A stretch of DNA of 64,000 nucleotides from Corythucha ciliata (taxonomy: Eukaryota; Arthropoda; Insecta; Hemiptera; Tingidae): the NCBI GenBank assembly GCA_038030265.1, contig CM075938.1:23847009-23911008 (forward strand). The letters are read 5' to 3'. A program made the translations under genes and the position numbers. The notes under the pieces were generated by a model, which worked only from the letters and a program-made list of their open reading frames with translations, did no database searches and was not told where the DNA came from. Below are positions 19,690-31,790 of the stretch, one piece after another. How positions within the stretch are numbered: position 1 is the stretch's first letter; every line of letters begins with the position of its first letter.

Positions 19690-22425
19690 GTTCCGAGCTA
19701 GCTTGATTCGTCGTCATCAGCAACCTCAAAAATGTAGGAAAAAGCGAGTTTCGGTATGCCGTCAGTCTTTTGGTCAGTCAGTCGTTTTTTCTTGACTGTG
19801 ATCTGGATGAGTGACGGCATCATCATCGCTAGCGCCTCACATTCGAACACGATGTGATAGGCGGTCTCGTCTTCTTCCCCACACAGTCTGCACACCGGGG
19901 ACTCCGTGATTAGCCCGATGCGGTGTTGATGATAACGGAGCTGGCAGAATCCTGTGATAAGGCCTACCACCGTTCTAAGGTCTCTCCGGCTAAGTCGGAG
20001 CAGTTTGCTCGTAAGCCTCCTGCACGGTCCTTCGACCATGAGCTTACTCTGCTGATGTCCCTCCAGTCTCTGCCAGCGAATAGCCGCCTGGGCATTAACC
20101 CACTTGGCTATCGCCATCCTGAAGGTCGATGGCGGGACGCCGAGCGCCGGCTCCGGGCCAGTGAAGTCTCCATTCGAGCCCTCCCTGGCCAAGGAGTCCG
20201 CCTGCTCGTTCCCGTAGATACCCTTGTGTCCCGGTACCCATTCAAGGCTTACCTTGTTATCCTGGGCCAGCAGACAAAGGCTTTGGCGGCAGTCCCATAC
20301 AAGCCCGGAGCTCACTATCGGTGCCGTTGGTGCCTTAATGGCAGCCTGGCTATCCGTGAGGATACGTATATGGGCATTTTGCTCGTCCCTACGTATAATC
20401 TCAGCAGCACAGGCCTTGATTGCGTAGGCTTCGGCTTGGAAAACCGAGGTGTGTACCCCCAGAGGTGTAGACAGCCTCCATTCGGGTTCCACCCCGTACC
20501 CCACGCACCAGTCCCGTTATTCGTTTTAGAGCCGTCTGTAAACCACAATCGCTCCTTGTGATTTCTTTTTACCGCCTGCCCCTCACCGTACCCAAGGCGG
20601 ACGGAGAAGGGACAGCGTTCACCGAGGGTTTTGGGCATTATGTCCGGCATCATGCCCAGCACTGGGTCCCGAACCGTGTCCAGGATCCCAGTGAGGGTCC
20701 TCCTGGAATTAAGGCTCCCACCCCTCCATAAACCACCCCATTTATGCCTTAGGGCCGACATTGCCGCCGCCCCCTTGATGAAGATGTCAACGGAAGGGAG
20801 TCCCGTCAGTATCTCCATCGTTGCAGTAGGATTGGAGTGCATAGCCCCAGTGACCATCAGGCACGCCAGTCTCTGAACGCTAGTGAGGGTATTTCTGGCC
20901 CCCACTTGTTCCGCTTTGTGCCACCAGACTACTGAGCAATATGTCAGTGCGGGTCTGACTATCGCCGTATATAGCCATAGGACCATTTGCGGCTTCAGTC
21001 CCCACGTTTTGCCGCAGGCATTTTTCGTCCTCATAAGCAGCATTTTACCCCTGTCGGCAACCCTGCCCAGGTGCTTGTTTCAGGTGAGCGTGGAGTCCAG
21101 GGTTACCCCCAGATACTTCACTTTCCTCCGAAGAGATAGCCTGGTATCGTAGAACAGGGGTTCTTTGAAGTCCCCCAAATTCCTCTTTCTAGTGAAGGCC
21201 ACTAGGTTCGTCTTGTCAGGGTTTACATTCAGCCCTTCCTTCCCACACCAGTCCTTCACTATATTCAATGCTGACTGAGTCAAGTCCGACACCACCCCGA
21301 CATGTCGCCCTCTAATGACGACAACAATGTCGTCCGCGCATCCCTGGACATAGAACCCGTTATCAGCCAACCGCACCAATAAGGAATTGGCCACCATGCC
21401 CCACATTCGGGGTGACAACCCCCCCCCCCCCCGTGGACATCCCTTCTTTACAGCCACCTCCAGGGATTCCCCAAGGAGCGTGGCGGTAACTGTTCTGCTT
21501 TCAAGCAGCACCCTTAACCACCTATACTAATGGTGTCGCAGATGCCATGCCGTCCTGCAGCTTCAATAACCGAGAAATAGAGGTATTGTCAAAGGCACCC
21601 TCTATGTCCAGGAGATTCCCACCGCTAGTTCCTTGTGCTCTAGAGTATCCTCCAGCCTAGTAACCAGCTGGTGTAGTGCCGTTTCGCAGGACTTTCCCTG
21701 CTTTTAGGCAAATTGACCTGGGTGTAGTGGCCTCGAAGGGAGGCAGCTTTCCCAGATATATGCCTATCCACCAGTTTTTCAACGTCTTCAAAACGAAAGA
21801 TGTTAGACATGTGGGTCGGTACGCCTTAGCCAGTGCATATGACGGGCGCCCCGGCTTAGGAATAAACACAACCCGTGCTTTCCGCCACACCTCAGGGATT
21901 CTGCCCATTGCCAGGCAAGCCCTGAAGATGCAGCAGAGTCGTCTGGCAACCTCTGGCCCCTCCTCCTGCAGGTGTTTGGGGATTATGCCGTCCGGTCCAG
22001 GAGCTTTGAAGGGAGAAAACGAGCCAATGGCCCATTGTACCCTTCCCATTGCGACCACCTCCCTAGCCACATGCCAGTCCACCCTTGTCGCCCTCCTTCG
22101 CGAGGGCTCCACGGGTGGAATGGACGATACAACCCCCACGGCCCCCGAAAAGTGCACCTCAATCAGGGTCGCCAGCGTTTCCGACGCCGTCGTAGTATAA
22201 CTACCATCCACTTTCATCAGTGTGCCAACGGGATTCAGCGGGTCCTTGGAGAGAAGGCGCTGAAGGCGAGCCACCGAGGAGGTATTTTCAGCCTCCTCAC
22301 AGAATCCCCTCCAGGACGTCCTCTTCGAACTCCTCAGCCCCCGCCGATACTCCGCCAGCTTGGCCCTATAGGCCTCCCACTGCCCGTCGCGGACTGCCCG
22401 ATTAAATAGCCTCCGCGAAAATTGG
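19690..22425 (-). mobile_element. LOA-like non-LTR retrotransposon, frameshifted, 5'-truncated
   Basis: Read on the minus strand. 22420-21657 encodes the RT N-part (FSPFKAPGPDGIIPKHLQ, VVFIPKPGRPSYALAKAYRP). Around 21640-21515 the DIEGAFDNTS motif survives in a shifted frame. 21511-21080 carries CPRGGGGLSPRMWG and the active site as GCADDIVVVI. 21043-20430 encodes the thumb region (WLYTAIVRPALTYCSVVWW) and the RNase H start WFTDGSKTN. 20504-19698 holds the rest of RNase H (FQAEAYAIKA, ILTDSQAAIK, GHKGIYGNEQADSLAREG) and a C-terminal Cys/His region (CRLCGEEDETAYHIVFECEA). At least three frameshifts make it dead. A poly-C run (21419-21432) lies in the CPQGG motif. The endonuclease end is missing, cut at the foldback beginning near 22428. 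RNase H downstream of RT fits the LOA/R1/I groups; LOA is my best guess. Confidence 0.88.
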
Positions 22426-22427
22426 TA

Positions 22428-23083
22428 TTGGTACCTTCGGAAGTGTCCTACGTTGATCCGTTCCGGAGTTATGATATTTTTTGTGTTTAAAAAAGTAACC
22501 AATGCTTGCTTGGTTCCTGTTCTCACTTATTGCCGATCTCCTTGCACCTTTCACAAATACCGTAGACAATGGCCCATGTTCCGTAAAAACATGGTTTTCG
22601 TGCCTTCTCGTGACGTTTTCTTGAGAAACGTCAGTGGTAACATGAAATGTGAACACGCCAAAAGGAAGCTTAGAAGACGGGGAAGTTTTTGTGATACATC
22701 GAAAATCTTTTGAGAAAGCTGTTTGGGTACAGCTACTTTTTGTAAAACGGACAAATTTTGGAGGCCACGTAAATTTATGGAAAAAATGCCAGATTTCTGG
22801 GTGTTGACGATAATTTCAAGCAATAAAATGGTCTCTATCCTAAAGGAAATGTTCCGTAGTTTCTGAAAATGGCGTCACTTTTTGGATTTGGTGGGATATA
22901 AGCTGAGAAATTGGATTTTTTGAAGCAAGCATTGGTTACTTTTTTAAACACAAAAAAAAATTGTGACTCCGGAACGGATCGACGTAGGACACTTCCGAAG
23001 ATACCATTTTACTCCAGTTTTAACGTAGTTTGACCCAACAATTTTTGTCACACTTATACGGAACCACCCTGTATTGACAATTT
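22428..23083. mobile_element. Foldback (MITE-like) element with ~80-bp inverted repeats
   Basis: Left arm 22428-22512 and right arm 22922-23006 are reverse complements (ACCTTCGGAAGTGTCCTACG ... inverted at the other side) around a 410-base interior. The right side continues to AACCACCCTGTA at 23083, which resembles the mariner-type terminus CAGGGTGGT of the element at 43441. The matching outer left end is missing, where LOA sequence begins, so one of the two was cut by the other. Confidence 0.75.
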
Positions 23084-23690
23084 CCTCGTACAATTGACGT
23101 TTTCTTCATAAAATTGACAATTTTGCCGTGAAACTGACGCTTTTTTTAGTAAAATGGACGATATGTCACCTTAACATTGCTCTTGGTGACATTCCGCGTA
23201 AATGTTGCCTTAAAAGTGGCGATTCACATGAGTGTTTTCCCGAATGTTGCGTTTTGTCTACCGCGGCCCATTTCGCGTGGTTTACTCGGTGTGCCGCGGC
23301 CTATTGAAAGTGTTTTTTCCTCACAATGTGACTTTCGTATAAAATTTTCCCTTATTGGTGTGACCATTCGCATAAATTTTGCCCTAGACGTAGCTGCGTT
23401 CAACTTTAATGTTCCCATCTGTGAGGCCATTCGCGAAAGTTTTCCCCTTAACTTGGCATTTCGCGTCTCTCGATAATTTTGCCCTCGATGTGGTGGTGTT
23501 TGTCGTAAATCCCCCCCCCCCCCAGAATGTGTCTTTTCACTGGAATTTCGCACCAAGTGTGACATTTCGCGTCAATTGTGCTTACAATTTGGCGATTCTC
23601 GTAAATTCTGCTTTCAATGTGACGATTCGTGTAAATACTGGCTATAATGTGCAGTTTTGCATAGATATAGACCTGTATGAGGCCTTAAAG
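23073..23690 (+). repeat. 20-bp then 30-bp degenerate tandem repeats, family 3
   Basis: 23073-23172: five 20-base units of the type ATTGACAATTTTGCCGTGAA. From about 23177 on: 30-base units such as GTGACGATTCGTGTAAATAC followed by TGGCTATAAT; units are exactly 30 bases at 23559-23650. Because 30 is a multiple of three, open frames arise (23177-23476, 23409-23924) with a 10-residue period such as VTIRVNTGYN. No start context or splice signal argues for a gene. Confidence 0.75.
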
Positions 23691-24530
23691 AAGTGCCACA
23701 TCATATGCGTCAAATGTAATGCAATGGAAAATGCGATGCAAGATATGTCCCATTTCCCTTACATGAGCCTTCCCTATAGCTATTGTTTAGCTAGGAAGCA
23801 TAGGAAAGAAGTTATTCGCCCACAACAAGAAAAATCCCAAAAAATCGACGGTTTTTGGCCTGCCCTGAAGTTAGCACAAGGGTTAGGAGTAGGACAACGA
23901 AAACTCAGATTCCTTATCTTCTAACCCACCAAAACAATACAAGAGAGAAAAAATCAAACGCCACTTTCGACGAGTACAATGTACTCATTGACTGGACTAA
24001 GAGTAAAGTGCTAAATTCCTGGGTCTCTGATGAAGAAAAAAAATGGAAAAAATCCCTAATTTGCAGCTAAAAATTGAGGAAAACGCCAAGTCGAGGAAAG
24101 TTAAGAAACATCCTATGCACTTCACACCCGTACTACGCGGGCGTTTCGGTCGGTGCGCGATTTGTTGAACGCACACCGCTTGGAACGCCCACACGAAGCC
24201 GAGTGTACAGTGGCTTCATAAAGACAGTGCGGTCATTCGGGAGGCACCGCCATCTTGTTTCAAGATTTCCGTGCCCCTATGGGGGAAATGTATGTGAAAC
24301 AGAGGCTTTGCTCATATTTCCATTTTTTTATATTTTTTTAAACGCGTTTTTGGCCCGATAATTATTTTTCCACAATTGCTAACTAATCGAAGAATAAAAA
24401 AAATAGATTCTCCTTAAATAAAAGGCTTGTTAAGAATTAGTGAATTTTTCAAGTGACAGCTAGCTGGTAACGCTCACTTTGTACAATCCGTTCTTACCTA
24501 AGTTGATTCAACTTTTGTTTTCCTCTAAAG
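23690..24530. other. No gene seen
   Basis: Unannotated. Contains one short block of the 30-bp family 1 repeat (24060-24110), then a GC-richer patch (24115-24290) with CCGCCATCTTG at 24249, a sequence matching the YY1 core. No splice-supported coding. Confidence 0.5.
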
Positions 24531-24975
24531 GCTAAGAGGCATAGCCCTAGCTTTCTCGTGAGTATTATTTTTTTGTAATCAATTTGGAAAGCTTTTGTAA
24601 ATCTAATGTTCGTTACAGAAGTACTTCGCTGAGTTGTGCAGCCAAAATTTGATAAAGGTGCCTGTTTGGAATTTGAATTCGCAGTTTAAGATGTAAGGAC
24701 AAAAATGCACTGTGCTTGATCCTTTCGAAATGCCTTTCCGTAACATAAACGACATTTCTTTCGTAGGTTTGGGCTGCCGCAACTACGTTACTGGACGGAA
24801 TTGTTTCTTGGAACCTCAATCGTTGTTTTGTGAGTATTGCTGTTTTTGTTTTCCAATTGGAAAATAATTGTTAATCTGACGTTCCTTACAGAAGCACTTC
24901 GCAGAGTTTGTGCAGCGAAATTTCGAAAAAGCTGCCTGTTTGAAATTTGAGTACCCAGTTTGAGGCAACGTATCA
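24530..24975 (+). repeat. Diverged ~273-bp tandem pair with intron-like segments
   Basis: 24556-24618 and 24829-24891 are related 63-base segments. Each starts GTGAGTATT and ends TTACAG, like short introns of this genome, and each is followed by AAG-(T/C)ACTTCGC(T/A)GAG. Downstream short frames (KYFAEL / KHFAEF) diverge with indels. Either a degraded duplicated exon or a plain repeat. Confidence 0.6.
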
Positions 24976-25296
24976 AAAATTGGTGTAGGTACCAATATTT
25001 TTGATCATCACATTCAATCATTATTATTGCCAATCATATGTACAATATTTTAAAAAGGAATATAACTAATATTGTTTCAACGTTGGACGTAGCCATTTAT
25101 AAAACATTAATTAAATGAAAGTAGACAACATTTTATAAACATTTTGTACAATCTACAATAAATATTGTTTCGTGTCATTTAAACAACATTTATTAAATGG
25201 GACATGACAAATGTTGATTAAATATTGATATGAAATATTTATAAAATATTCTTTCATTGATTTTGGTTTACTGGGTAGTCATTTGCCCTCATACCA
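24976..25296. other. AT-rich stretch with repeated ATTTATAAA-type words
   Basis: Short direct and inverted words (ACAATATTT, TTTATAAAAC, AACATTT) recur without clear unit length. No coding. Confidence 0.5.
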
Positions 25297-25416
25297 GGGG
25301 GCCTATTATCTAACAACAAGCAATATTTTTTTCGCCAGCCATGTGTCTATTTCATTCATTTGTTTGAAGAAAATTAATGAAATAAACATATGACTTCGAA
25401 AAAGCTATTGCTTCGG
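25297..25416. mobile_element. MITE, left part, running into the assembly gap
   Basis: GGGGGCCTATTATCTAACAA, then a stretch inverted and repeated at 50417-50555 (TTTTTTTCGCCAGCCATGTG, AATGAAATAAACATATGACT). The right end is lost in the N run; that the gap starts inside a foldback suggests the hairpin broke the assembly. Confidence 0.8.
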
Positions 25417-25916
25417 NNNNNNNNNNNNNNNNNNNNNNNNNNNNNNNNNNNNNNNNNNNNNNNNNNNNNNNNNNNNNNNNNNNNNNNNNNNNNNNNNNNN
25501 NNNNNNNNNNNNNNNNNNNNNNNNNNNNNNNNNNNNNNNNNNNNNNNNNNNNNNNNNNNNNNNNNNNNNNNNNNNNNNNNNNNNNNNNNNNNNNNNNNNN
25601 NNNNNNNNNNNNNNNNNNNNNNNNNNNNNNNNNNNNNNNNNNNNNNNNNNNNNNNNNNNNNNNNNNNNNNNNNNNNNNNNNNNNNNNNNNNNNNNNNNNN
25701 NNNNNNNNNNNNNNNNNNNNNNNNNNNNNNNNNNNNNNNNNNNNNNNNNNNNNNNNNNNNNNNNNNNNNNNNNNNNNNNNNNNNNNNNNNNNNNNNNNNN
25801 NNNNNNNNNNNNNNNNNNNNNNNNNNNNNNNNNNNNNNNNNNNNNNNNNNNNNNNNNNNNNNNNNNNNNNNNNNNNNNNNNNNNNNNNNNNNNNNNNNNN
25901 NNNNNNNNNNNNNNNN
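25417..25916. other. Assembly gap (500 N)
   Basis: Exactly 500 N bases, a conventional placeholder, so the true length is unknown. Open frames spanning it have no meaning. Confidence 0.99.
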
Positions 25917-28340
25917 ACTCGACGTGTCATCTTCGCATTATTGTTCTCTCCCGTCAGTAATAAAAAAATTTCTCTTAGTAATTTCATTTTTTTTTTTAGG
26001 AAAAACCACAGATTGTATTGGTAGCCTGACTCCATAGAGGTAAATACGTTGGCCAACTCATTCCTATAAGGGATGGAAAAAATTGCCCAAACGAGGTGAC
26101 TAATCCTATGCATTTATGTTTGCTGAGTCGATATTCCCAAGTCCGTGGGCTGATTACTTCTCGAGTTGTGGCATAATTTGTACGAAAAAACGTTTGTTTT
26201 TGGCTTGATTAGTTTATTGAAATCATTACGCCCTACATTTAGTGATGAAGTCGTTTCATGTATCGTTTCTGAAGTTGTTTTCGGTGGTGAATCAAATACA
26301 CGGTAGCTCAATTCTCTGAAATCACTATTTTTGAGTTATGAACGAAAATACCCAAAAAAACACGACTTTTTCTATACTTAAATGTGCCCTGAAAAATGTG
26401 TATCATGATTTAGGCAGAACTGAATCTCTCATCGTACGCAGTTTTTTGAGCTGAATTGAATAAGGTGTAGTAGTGATCGCTGGTTTCATTACTTTTTGAG
26501 TTACGGACAAACATCTCCACAAACCTTGGATATAACTTCCTAATCAATCACTAGGTGGCAGCCATTCCGATTTGACTCGCGATCAATCCTTCCCCCGCGA
26601 ATGGTCATGGAGGGTCTGCACACATTCTCTAACTATCCGTCATTGTTTTTAAGTTATTATTTTAGCAATTATTAGGGAACAAAAATTATGAGCCACTTCG
26701 GCCCTGAGAGATTAAGAAAAATATCGTTTTCGAGAAGTTTTAAAATCCTGGTTTTATAATAGAGTTCACAAATTTCAAATTAAACAATTATTCGAGTAGT
26801 CACGACTCTTGTGACTACTCCTTGTACAACTCTAGTCACAACATGTTGTGACTACTCGAATAATTGTTCAATTTATAATTACGACACAACAAAAACAAAT
26901 GTTAAATCAATTTGAAAAATTTCGGTCGATTTATATCTTCTCTAAGTTAAACTTGAAAAAAAAAAAAAAAAAAATGCCTTAAGTGCCTCAAATCACAAGG
27001 CTAGTGGCATTTTCTCGACAAAACACGGATGATAATGATCCAAAAAGTATCTTTGATAAACGGCTTAATTTAGCCAAACTCTTCTCTCCTGGTTCAGTGT
27101 TGAAAATGACTGAAAATGTCAAAATTAATTAATCTCTGAAAAGGCAACTTTTACATTAAAAGATTGAAGATTAAAAGACGATATATTTTAATTTTATAAT
27201 CGAAACCCAGGCGCGAGACATATCTACCGTGATCAAGGTGTGTTATATAATAACCTTTCTTTATAATATCATAAATACGGAAACCATTTAATAACAGTGG
27301 GGAAGGAATAAGGTAGCGCACCCTCCTCCGCTTGTTAAAGACAGTAGAAAAAGTCTGACCATATATTAAAACAGGATGAATGTGAAATCAAGTTTATTAG
27401 AGCCAACAGTAAAGTTTGTGACGTGTAAAAAAAAAAAAAAATCTGGACCCTCCCTTTCATCCCAGTCAAGTAGTCAAGAGAAAACAATAACGTATACCTA
27501 ATAACAGGTTAAAAAAAGCCTGTTGTAGCAAGTTACGCAATAAATCGCGGTGGAGTATTACGAGCTAAGACTTACGACTACAAATTGGTTTTTAAAAAAT
27601 TTAATTTTCTTGCCTGCTTTTTCACAAACTCCGTTTATTTTAATAGACCCATCCATCGAACACTTGAGGCCCAGAAAACCGACATTACCTGGCTGACAAC
27701 AATGTTCGTGTGTTAAGTGTCAAATCATAGTAATTTGCCAAATGATATTTTGAAATTATTACCCCAGGGGAAAGGGGCGGTCCACCCGTAGTATCATGAA
27801 AACGTTCGATGCTTCAAGTAGCTCGTACATTACTCCAACAACACGAATTACTAACTTAAACAGTCCGTGTGGAAAATGTGGCGTTTCTCTTGTATAAGCA
27901 CCATGACTATGAGTGTGGGAAACTGTAGGCAGGAGGGTGGGAAAGTTTTTAGAACTCAAGTAACCATGCAAGCATATTTTTTCTAATTCCCTCTTGAAAA
28001 AAAAAAACGGAATATCTCCAATAAGCATCTCGAAAACTTGGTGGGTGTGCATCGAGAGAGTACACCCCCTGAGTTTCCTCAAGTGTCGTGAGATGGTGAC
28101 CGGCAATGGCTCAGCGGGGGAGATACACGCCACAGCTCCCCGAACTCACGTCCCGCTGAGTCTCTGCAAGTCCCTCACCCACAACCGGCCTGAGGGTGAC
28201 CGAGAATAAAAAATACAACACAATTTCACCCGAAGCTTTTTCGCGCTCAAGCATTTAACGCAAAGAACCGTTTTATCCGCTTTCTTTAGGATATTCTTGG
28301 TTAATCATTATCTTAATTTACACACGTGTGCGCTCAGAGT
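25917..28340. other. No gene seen; one 100-bp hairpin
   Basis: No convincing coding on either strand. A strong inverted repeat at 26775-26874 (TTATTCGAGTAGTCAC paired with GTGACTACTCGAATAA) is a small foldback. A 124-codon minus-strand frame at 27759-28133 resembles nothing I know. Confidence 0.5.
26775..26874. repeat. 100-bp foldback
   Basis: AAACAATTATTCGAGTAGTC and its inverse GACTACTCGAATAATTGTT close a roughly 100-base hairpin with a short internal pair (GTCACGAC/GTTGTGAC). Confidence 0.85.
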
Positions 28341-28349
28341 CGCAGGTGT

Positions 28350-28475
28350 GGGCCAATCGAATCCAATGGCACGTGACTAAAACAAGCTAGCGTGGGCGGA
28401 AGGGCTCTGCCGACTGGTCACGCTTGAGTATAAACCACGCGACAGTGACACAGGTCTTCCTTTCCTTTTCGATAA
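28350..28475 (+). promoter_or_regulatory. Promoter-like cluster with TATA box and pyrimidine start
   Basis: Two CCAAT words (28352, 28362), an E-box CACGTG (near 28370), a GC-box-like GTGGGCGGA, TATAAA at 28429-28434, and 25-30 bases further a pyrimidine tract CTTCCTTTCCTTTTC that would make a TOP-like 5' end. An ATG at 28524 opens only 21 codons, possibly ending at a GTAAAT donor. I could not connect it to any gene. Confidence 0.35.
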
Positions 28476-30590
28476 CAAACTAAAAAAGGCTTTAAGTAAA
28501 ACCTATCCGTGTACGACATAGCATGATGCTGAATTCTGTGTCCTTAATGAGAGTAAATGTGACACAATCGGTCTCGTTTGCTTTTTAGCGATTTTTTAAA
28601 ATGAGGACTCCTGGTTTCATTGTTTCCATCTCTTTCTAATCGTGAAAGAAATGTCCTCGTCATATCGGGCTAAAAACAATAATGATTCAGAGAAGGTACA
28701 ACAAATGTAGAGGCTATCAATTTATTTGGCAACAAACACTCCCCTCATTCAAAAGAAGTCCCTCTGTGGCTGATGTTCCTCGATCGAAAATGACACACTC
28801 AGATTTTATGTAACGTGAAAGTTGAAAGTTTACAAAATGTTCTCTCTTTGCAGAGCCCGCATACAATTTTACTTTTTAATCTTCGAGCAAGATAATAAGC
28901 TCCATAGGTTGAACCCCGTTGTTGTTTTGACACAGTGCACCCGAAAAGGAGAACCGAGCAAAACAACTTTTCTTGTCCTTTTCCCATCAGGAAAAGTGTC
29001 GTGCCTATTCTTTTATACCTCCCTCAAAAAGGCGAGAACATCGTTTTATGTTCCCTCCGAGTTTAATGCTCCAATTAATTGCAACTTGGTTTATCTTTAC
29101 GCGGTTTTAGCATTCTCGTGATACTCTTGTGTTGGCTTCTTTTAAATCCCTGATGTCACTGGCACAATTTAAAGAGACGCCATTCCAAAATAACGGCTTG
29201 AGTTTCAATCTTTACTCTTCTCAGTTAACATCGGTCCGGGACAAACGAGCTCTTAACAAAGGAAGCAAGAAGGGGGAAGGACGAGGAGGGTACTGTTTAA
29301 CAGCGTACTCAATGTGTAGAAAAGCGGGCACGCTAATATTAACGTGGGGAAAATGCTAAGTGAGGTGCGAGAGAAGATCGAACATATCGCGAAGGGAGGG
29401 GGAAGGTTTAGCTAATGGTCTTCTATAACTACAACCAGATATTATAATCTGTTAGTTCAGCTTAGATTCGGCCGATTGGTTTTGAATAATGAACAAAAAA
29501 ACAACCCCCGGGGGGTAAGGGGTGGAAAGAGCGGGTGTGGTACCAGGGTGGGTCTGTTGAAGGAGGGTGGGATGAGCGTGTGTGTGTGTGTGGGAGCTTC
29601 TCCTAAACCATAGGTATAGAAGCCGTTATGGATAATTGCCGACGAAGACGGGTGCGTCGAGGTGTTACATTACATGTTTTTTTTTAAACTGCTTCGGCAT
29701 TTACGATCTACGGTGAAGGGCTTGAGCAGCGCAGGGGCTCTTTACACAGGGGATGTTACACCCACAATAGATTGATAATCCGAGATTTCATTATTGGAAT
29801 CTGAAAATTTGACGCACGCTGTGCAGGTAGAGATGCGCTCCATCAACTCCCAATTTTCCCCCAAATTGCATTAATTATGCTTTGGCAATTATGGCAATTC
29901 CAATTGGACATTTTCCACTTCAATTCGTCCTAAATTACACCTTACGACTCTCATTATTTTCTTAATTCAGATGCACAGAGGGGGGAGGGATGGAACCTAC
30001 AAAACAATTACCTGGGCTCAAAAGCTCAATAGTGGTGGTTCCCGGGTGGATTACCCGAGGCTGAAATTCATCATCCGCCAAAGGTAAATGTGTAAATGCA
30101 ACTGAAAAATTAAAAACTAAAGAACATACAGAGGGGAAGTAAAATAGATTGAACAAAAAAGTGCGTTGTGAGTGAACAATAAATTTCAACAGGGTAAACA
30201 AAACAGAATTTAACAAAAGTTGATTATAATAATAATTATAAAAATATAAGATAGTAATATTTCAAATATGTATACAAATTATATATAAAGTAATAAATAT
30301 TAAATACATTAGTAAATAAAGTGGTCATTATAATAAAAACCAACAATCCAAGCGACAAAAACGGAAGAGACCTTAGGCAGTTGTTGGGTAGGGAGGGGAG
30401 GAATAAAAAATGAAAATAAAAAATTAAGGGGGGGGGGTAGAGATGAGATAAAAAAACACATAAGTTTGAGGTTGGTTAAAAGTGGTGGTAGATCTTTCAT
30501 TCCTCCAAAATAAACATAAGTTTTAACTCCTGGCTGCGACTTGCCAACATTTATCTGGAAAAATTCATCTCAGGCCAAGTCGAAAGCGTC
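28476..30590. other. No gene seen
   Basis: Open frames on both strands (for example 28822-29121 and 29129-29359) lack splice partners and any recognisable domain. Simple repeats only: (TG)n near 29580, AT-rich DNA at 30220-30330, poly-G at 30428. Confidence 0.5.
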
Positions 30591-31790
30591 TCAATCATAG
30601 AGATAAAAATGAATAGAGAAAGCTTGGGCTTGGGCTTGAAATTTGTTGGCCGTAGTTATGGTGGGAGGTGCACCTTGTGAACCACAAAGTAACCTCAAGT
30701 CAAGTTGTTTTTTACATAGAGATAAAAATGAATGGAGAAAGTTTGGGCTTGAAATTTGTTGACCGTAGTTATGGTGGGAGGTGCACCTTGTGAACCACAA
30801 AGTAACCTCAAGTCAAGTTGTTTTTTATTTACACATGTTCACTTTGAATTTCTAGTTTTGTTCTTTTTTCCTCTAGTATGTCAAGAAATTGTCACTGTGA
30901 GTTTTTAGATTGTTTCACAGGGCATTAATAAAGTGAATAACCCACAACTGTACTCCGGAGAATCTTTATTTTAAACGGTCGACCATGCGCGAGTTGTTGG
31001 ACTTCTTTTCCGGATATTTCAACGTGCGCAAGTAGCTCCAATCCTCTTCCGGGAATCACGACAGAAGCCACTGGGAAATCCGTCACTCATGTTTTTTATA
31101 GAATACGTCATGTTTCTGAGTTCAAGATAACTTGTTTTTTACTGATGTGTTGTGTATTTTTGGGTATGCTTCTTCAGGGGTCGATCCTCTAATAGCAAAG
31201 AGAAATACAGGGCTAAGAAATCACGAACGTTTATTTCACATAATAATCGCTCGCAAGCAAGAAACAAACTAATTCAGAAACATTATATGTATGTACCAGC
31301 ACTGCGATTGAGAAGACCCGTAGTTCGAGCACAGCGAGAACTGCATGAGTGTGGCGACTTTTGTCTTGACTTTGAGCGGCTCTTTCTGAACTCGTGACTG
31401 TTTCGCCCATGTGATATTTTTCCTAGTATTTTGATGGAACGCGATCAGGGCCACTTATTTTAGAAAATAAACACCAAAATTCTCTTGAAAACACGGCTAC
31501 CGGCCACGAACGATAACATTTACAATGAAATCGTATGAAAATCGAGTCGTCCACGCTTTGAGAACGAGAGTGTTGACGAGTTTGATTTAGTTTTTACCGA
31601 ACAAATTCCCCGAAATACCCGTTGTTCATTCTAACTCGGGCTCTTTTTTTGTAATTTTGCATTAGTCTCAGGGGGGAGGTGAGCATTTTTGTTGATAACC
31701 TGACCATGTAGAGGTAAATTCAAGTTTCTGAAGGTGTACTATGGCGGCCATCTTTGTGACAATCATAGAGGTAAATAACTGGAGAAAGCC
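30590..31790 (+). repeat. Inverted third copy of the segmental-duplication repeat
   Basis: Reverse-complement relative of about 35330-36440 and 41656-42766. It starts with a roughly 118-bp tandem pair (30600-30715, 30719-30830) and ends near the CATAGAGGTAAAT motif that also marks the other copies. It is more diverged than copies A and B are from each other. Confidence 0.85.

Noticed and set aside
22453..22713. 86-codon frame continuing the LOA reading frame on the opposite strand, and the N-terminal 36 residues of the minus-strand RT frame
   Set aside because: This sequence belongs to the foldback element, not to the retrotransposon protein.
25352..26113. Long frames across the N gap
   Set aside because: Made of undefined bases.
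27759..28133. 124-codon minus-strand frame
   Set aside because: No recognisable domain, contains a poly-Phe homopolymer run, no splice or promoter support.
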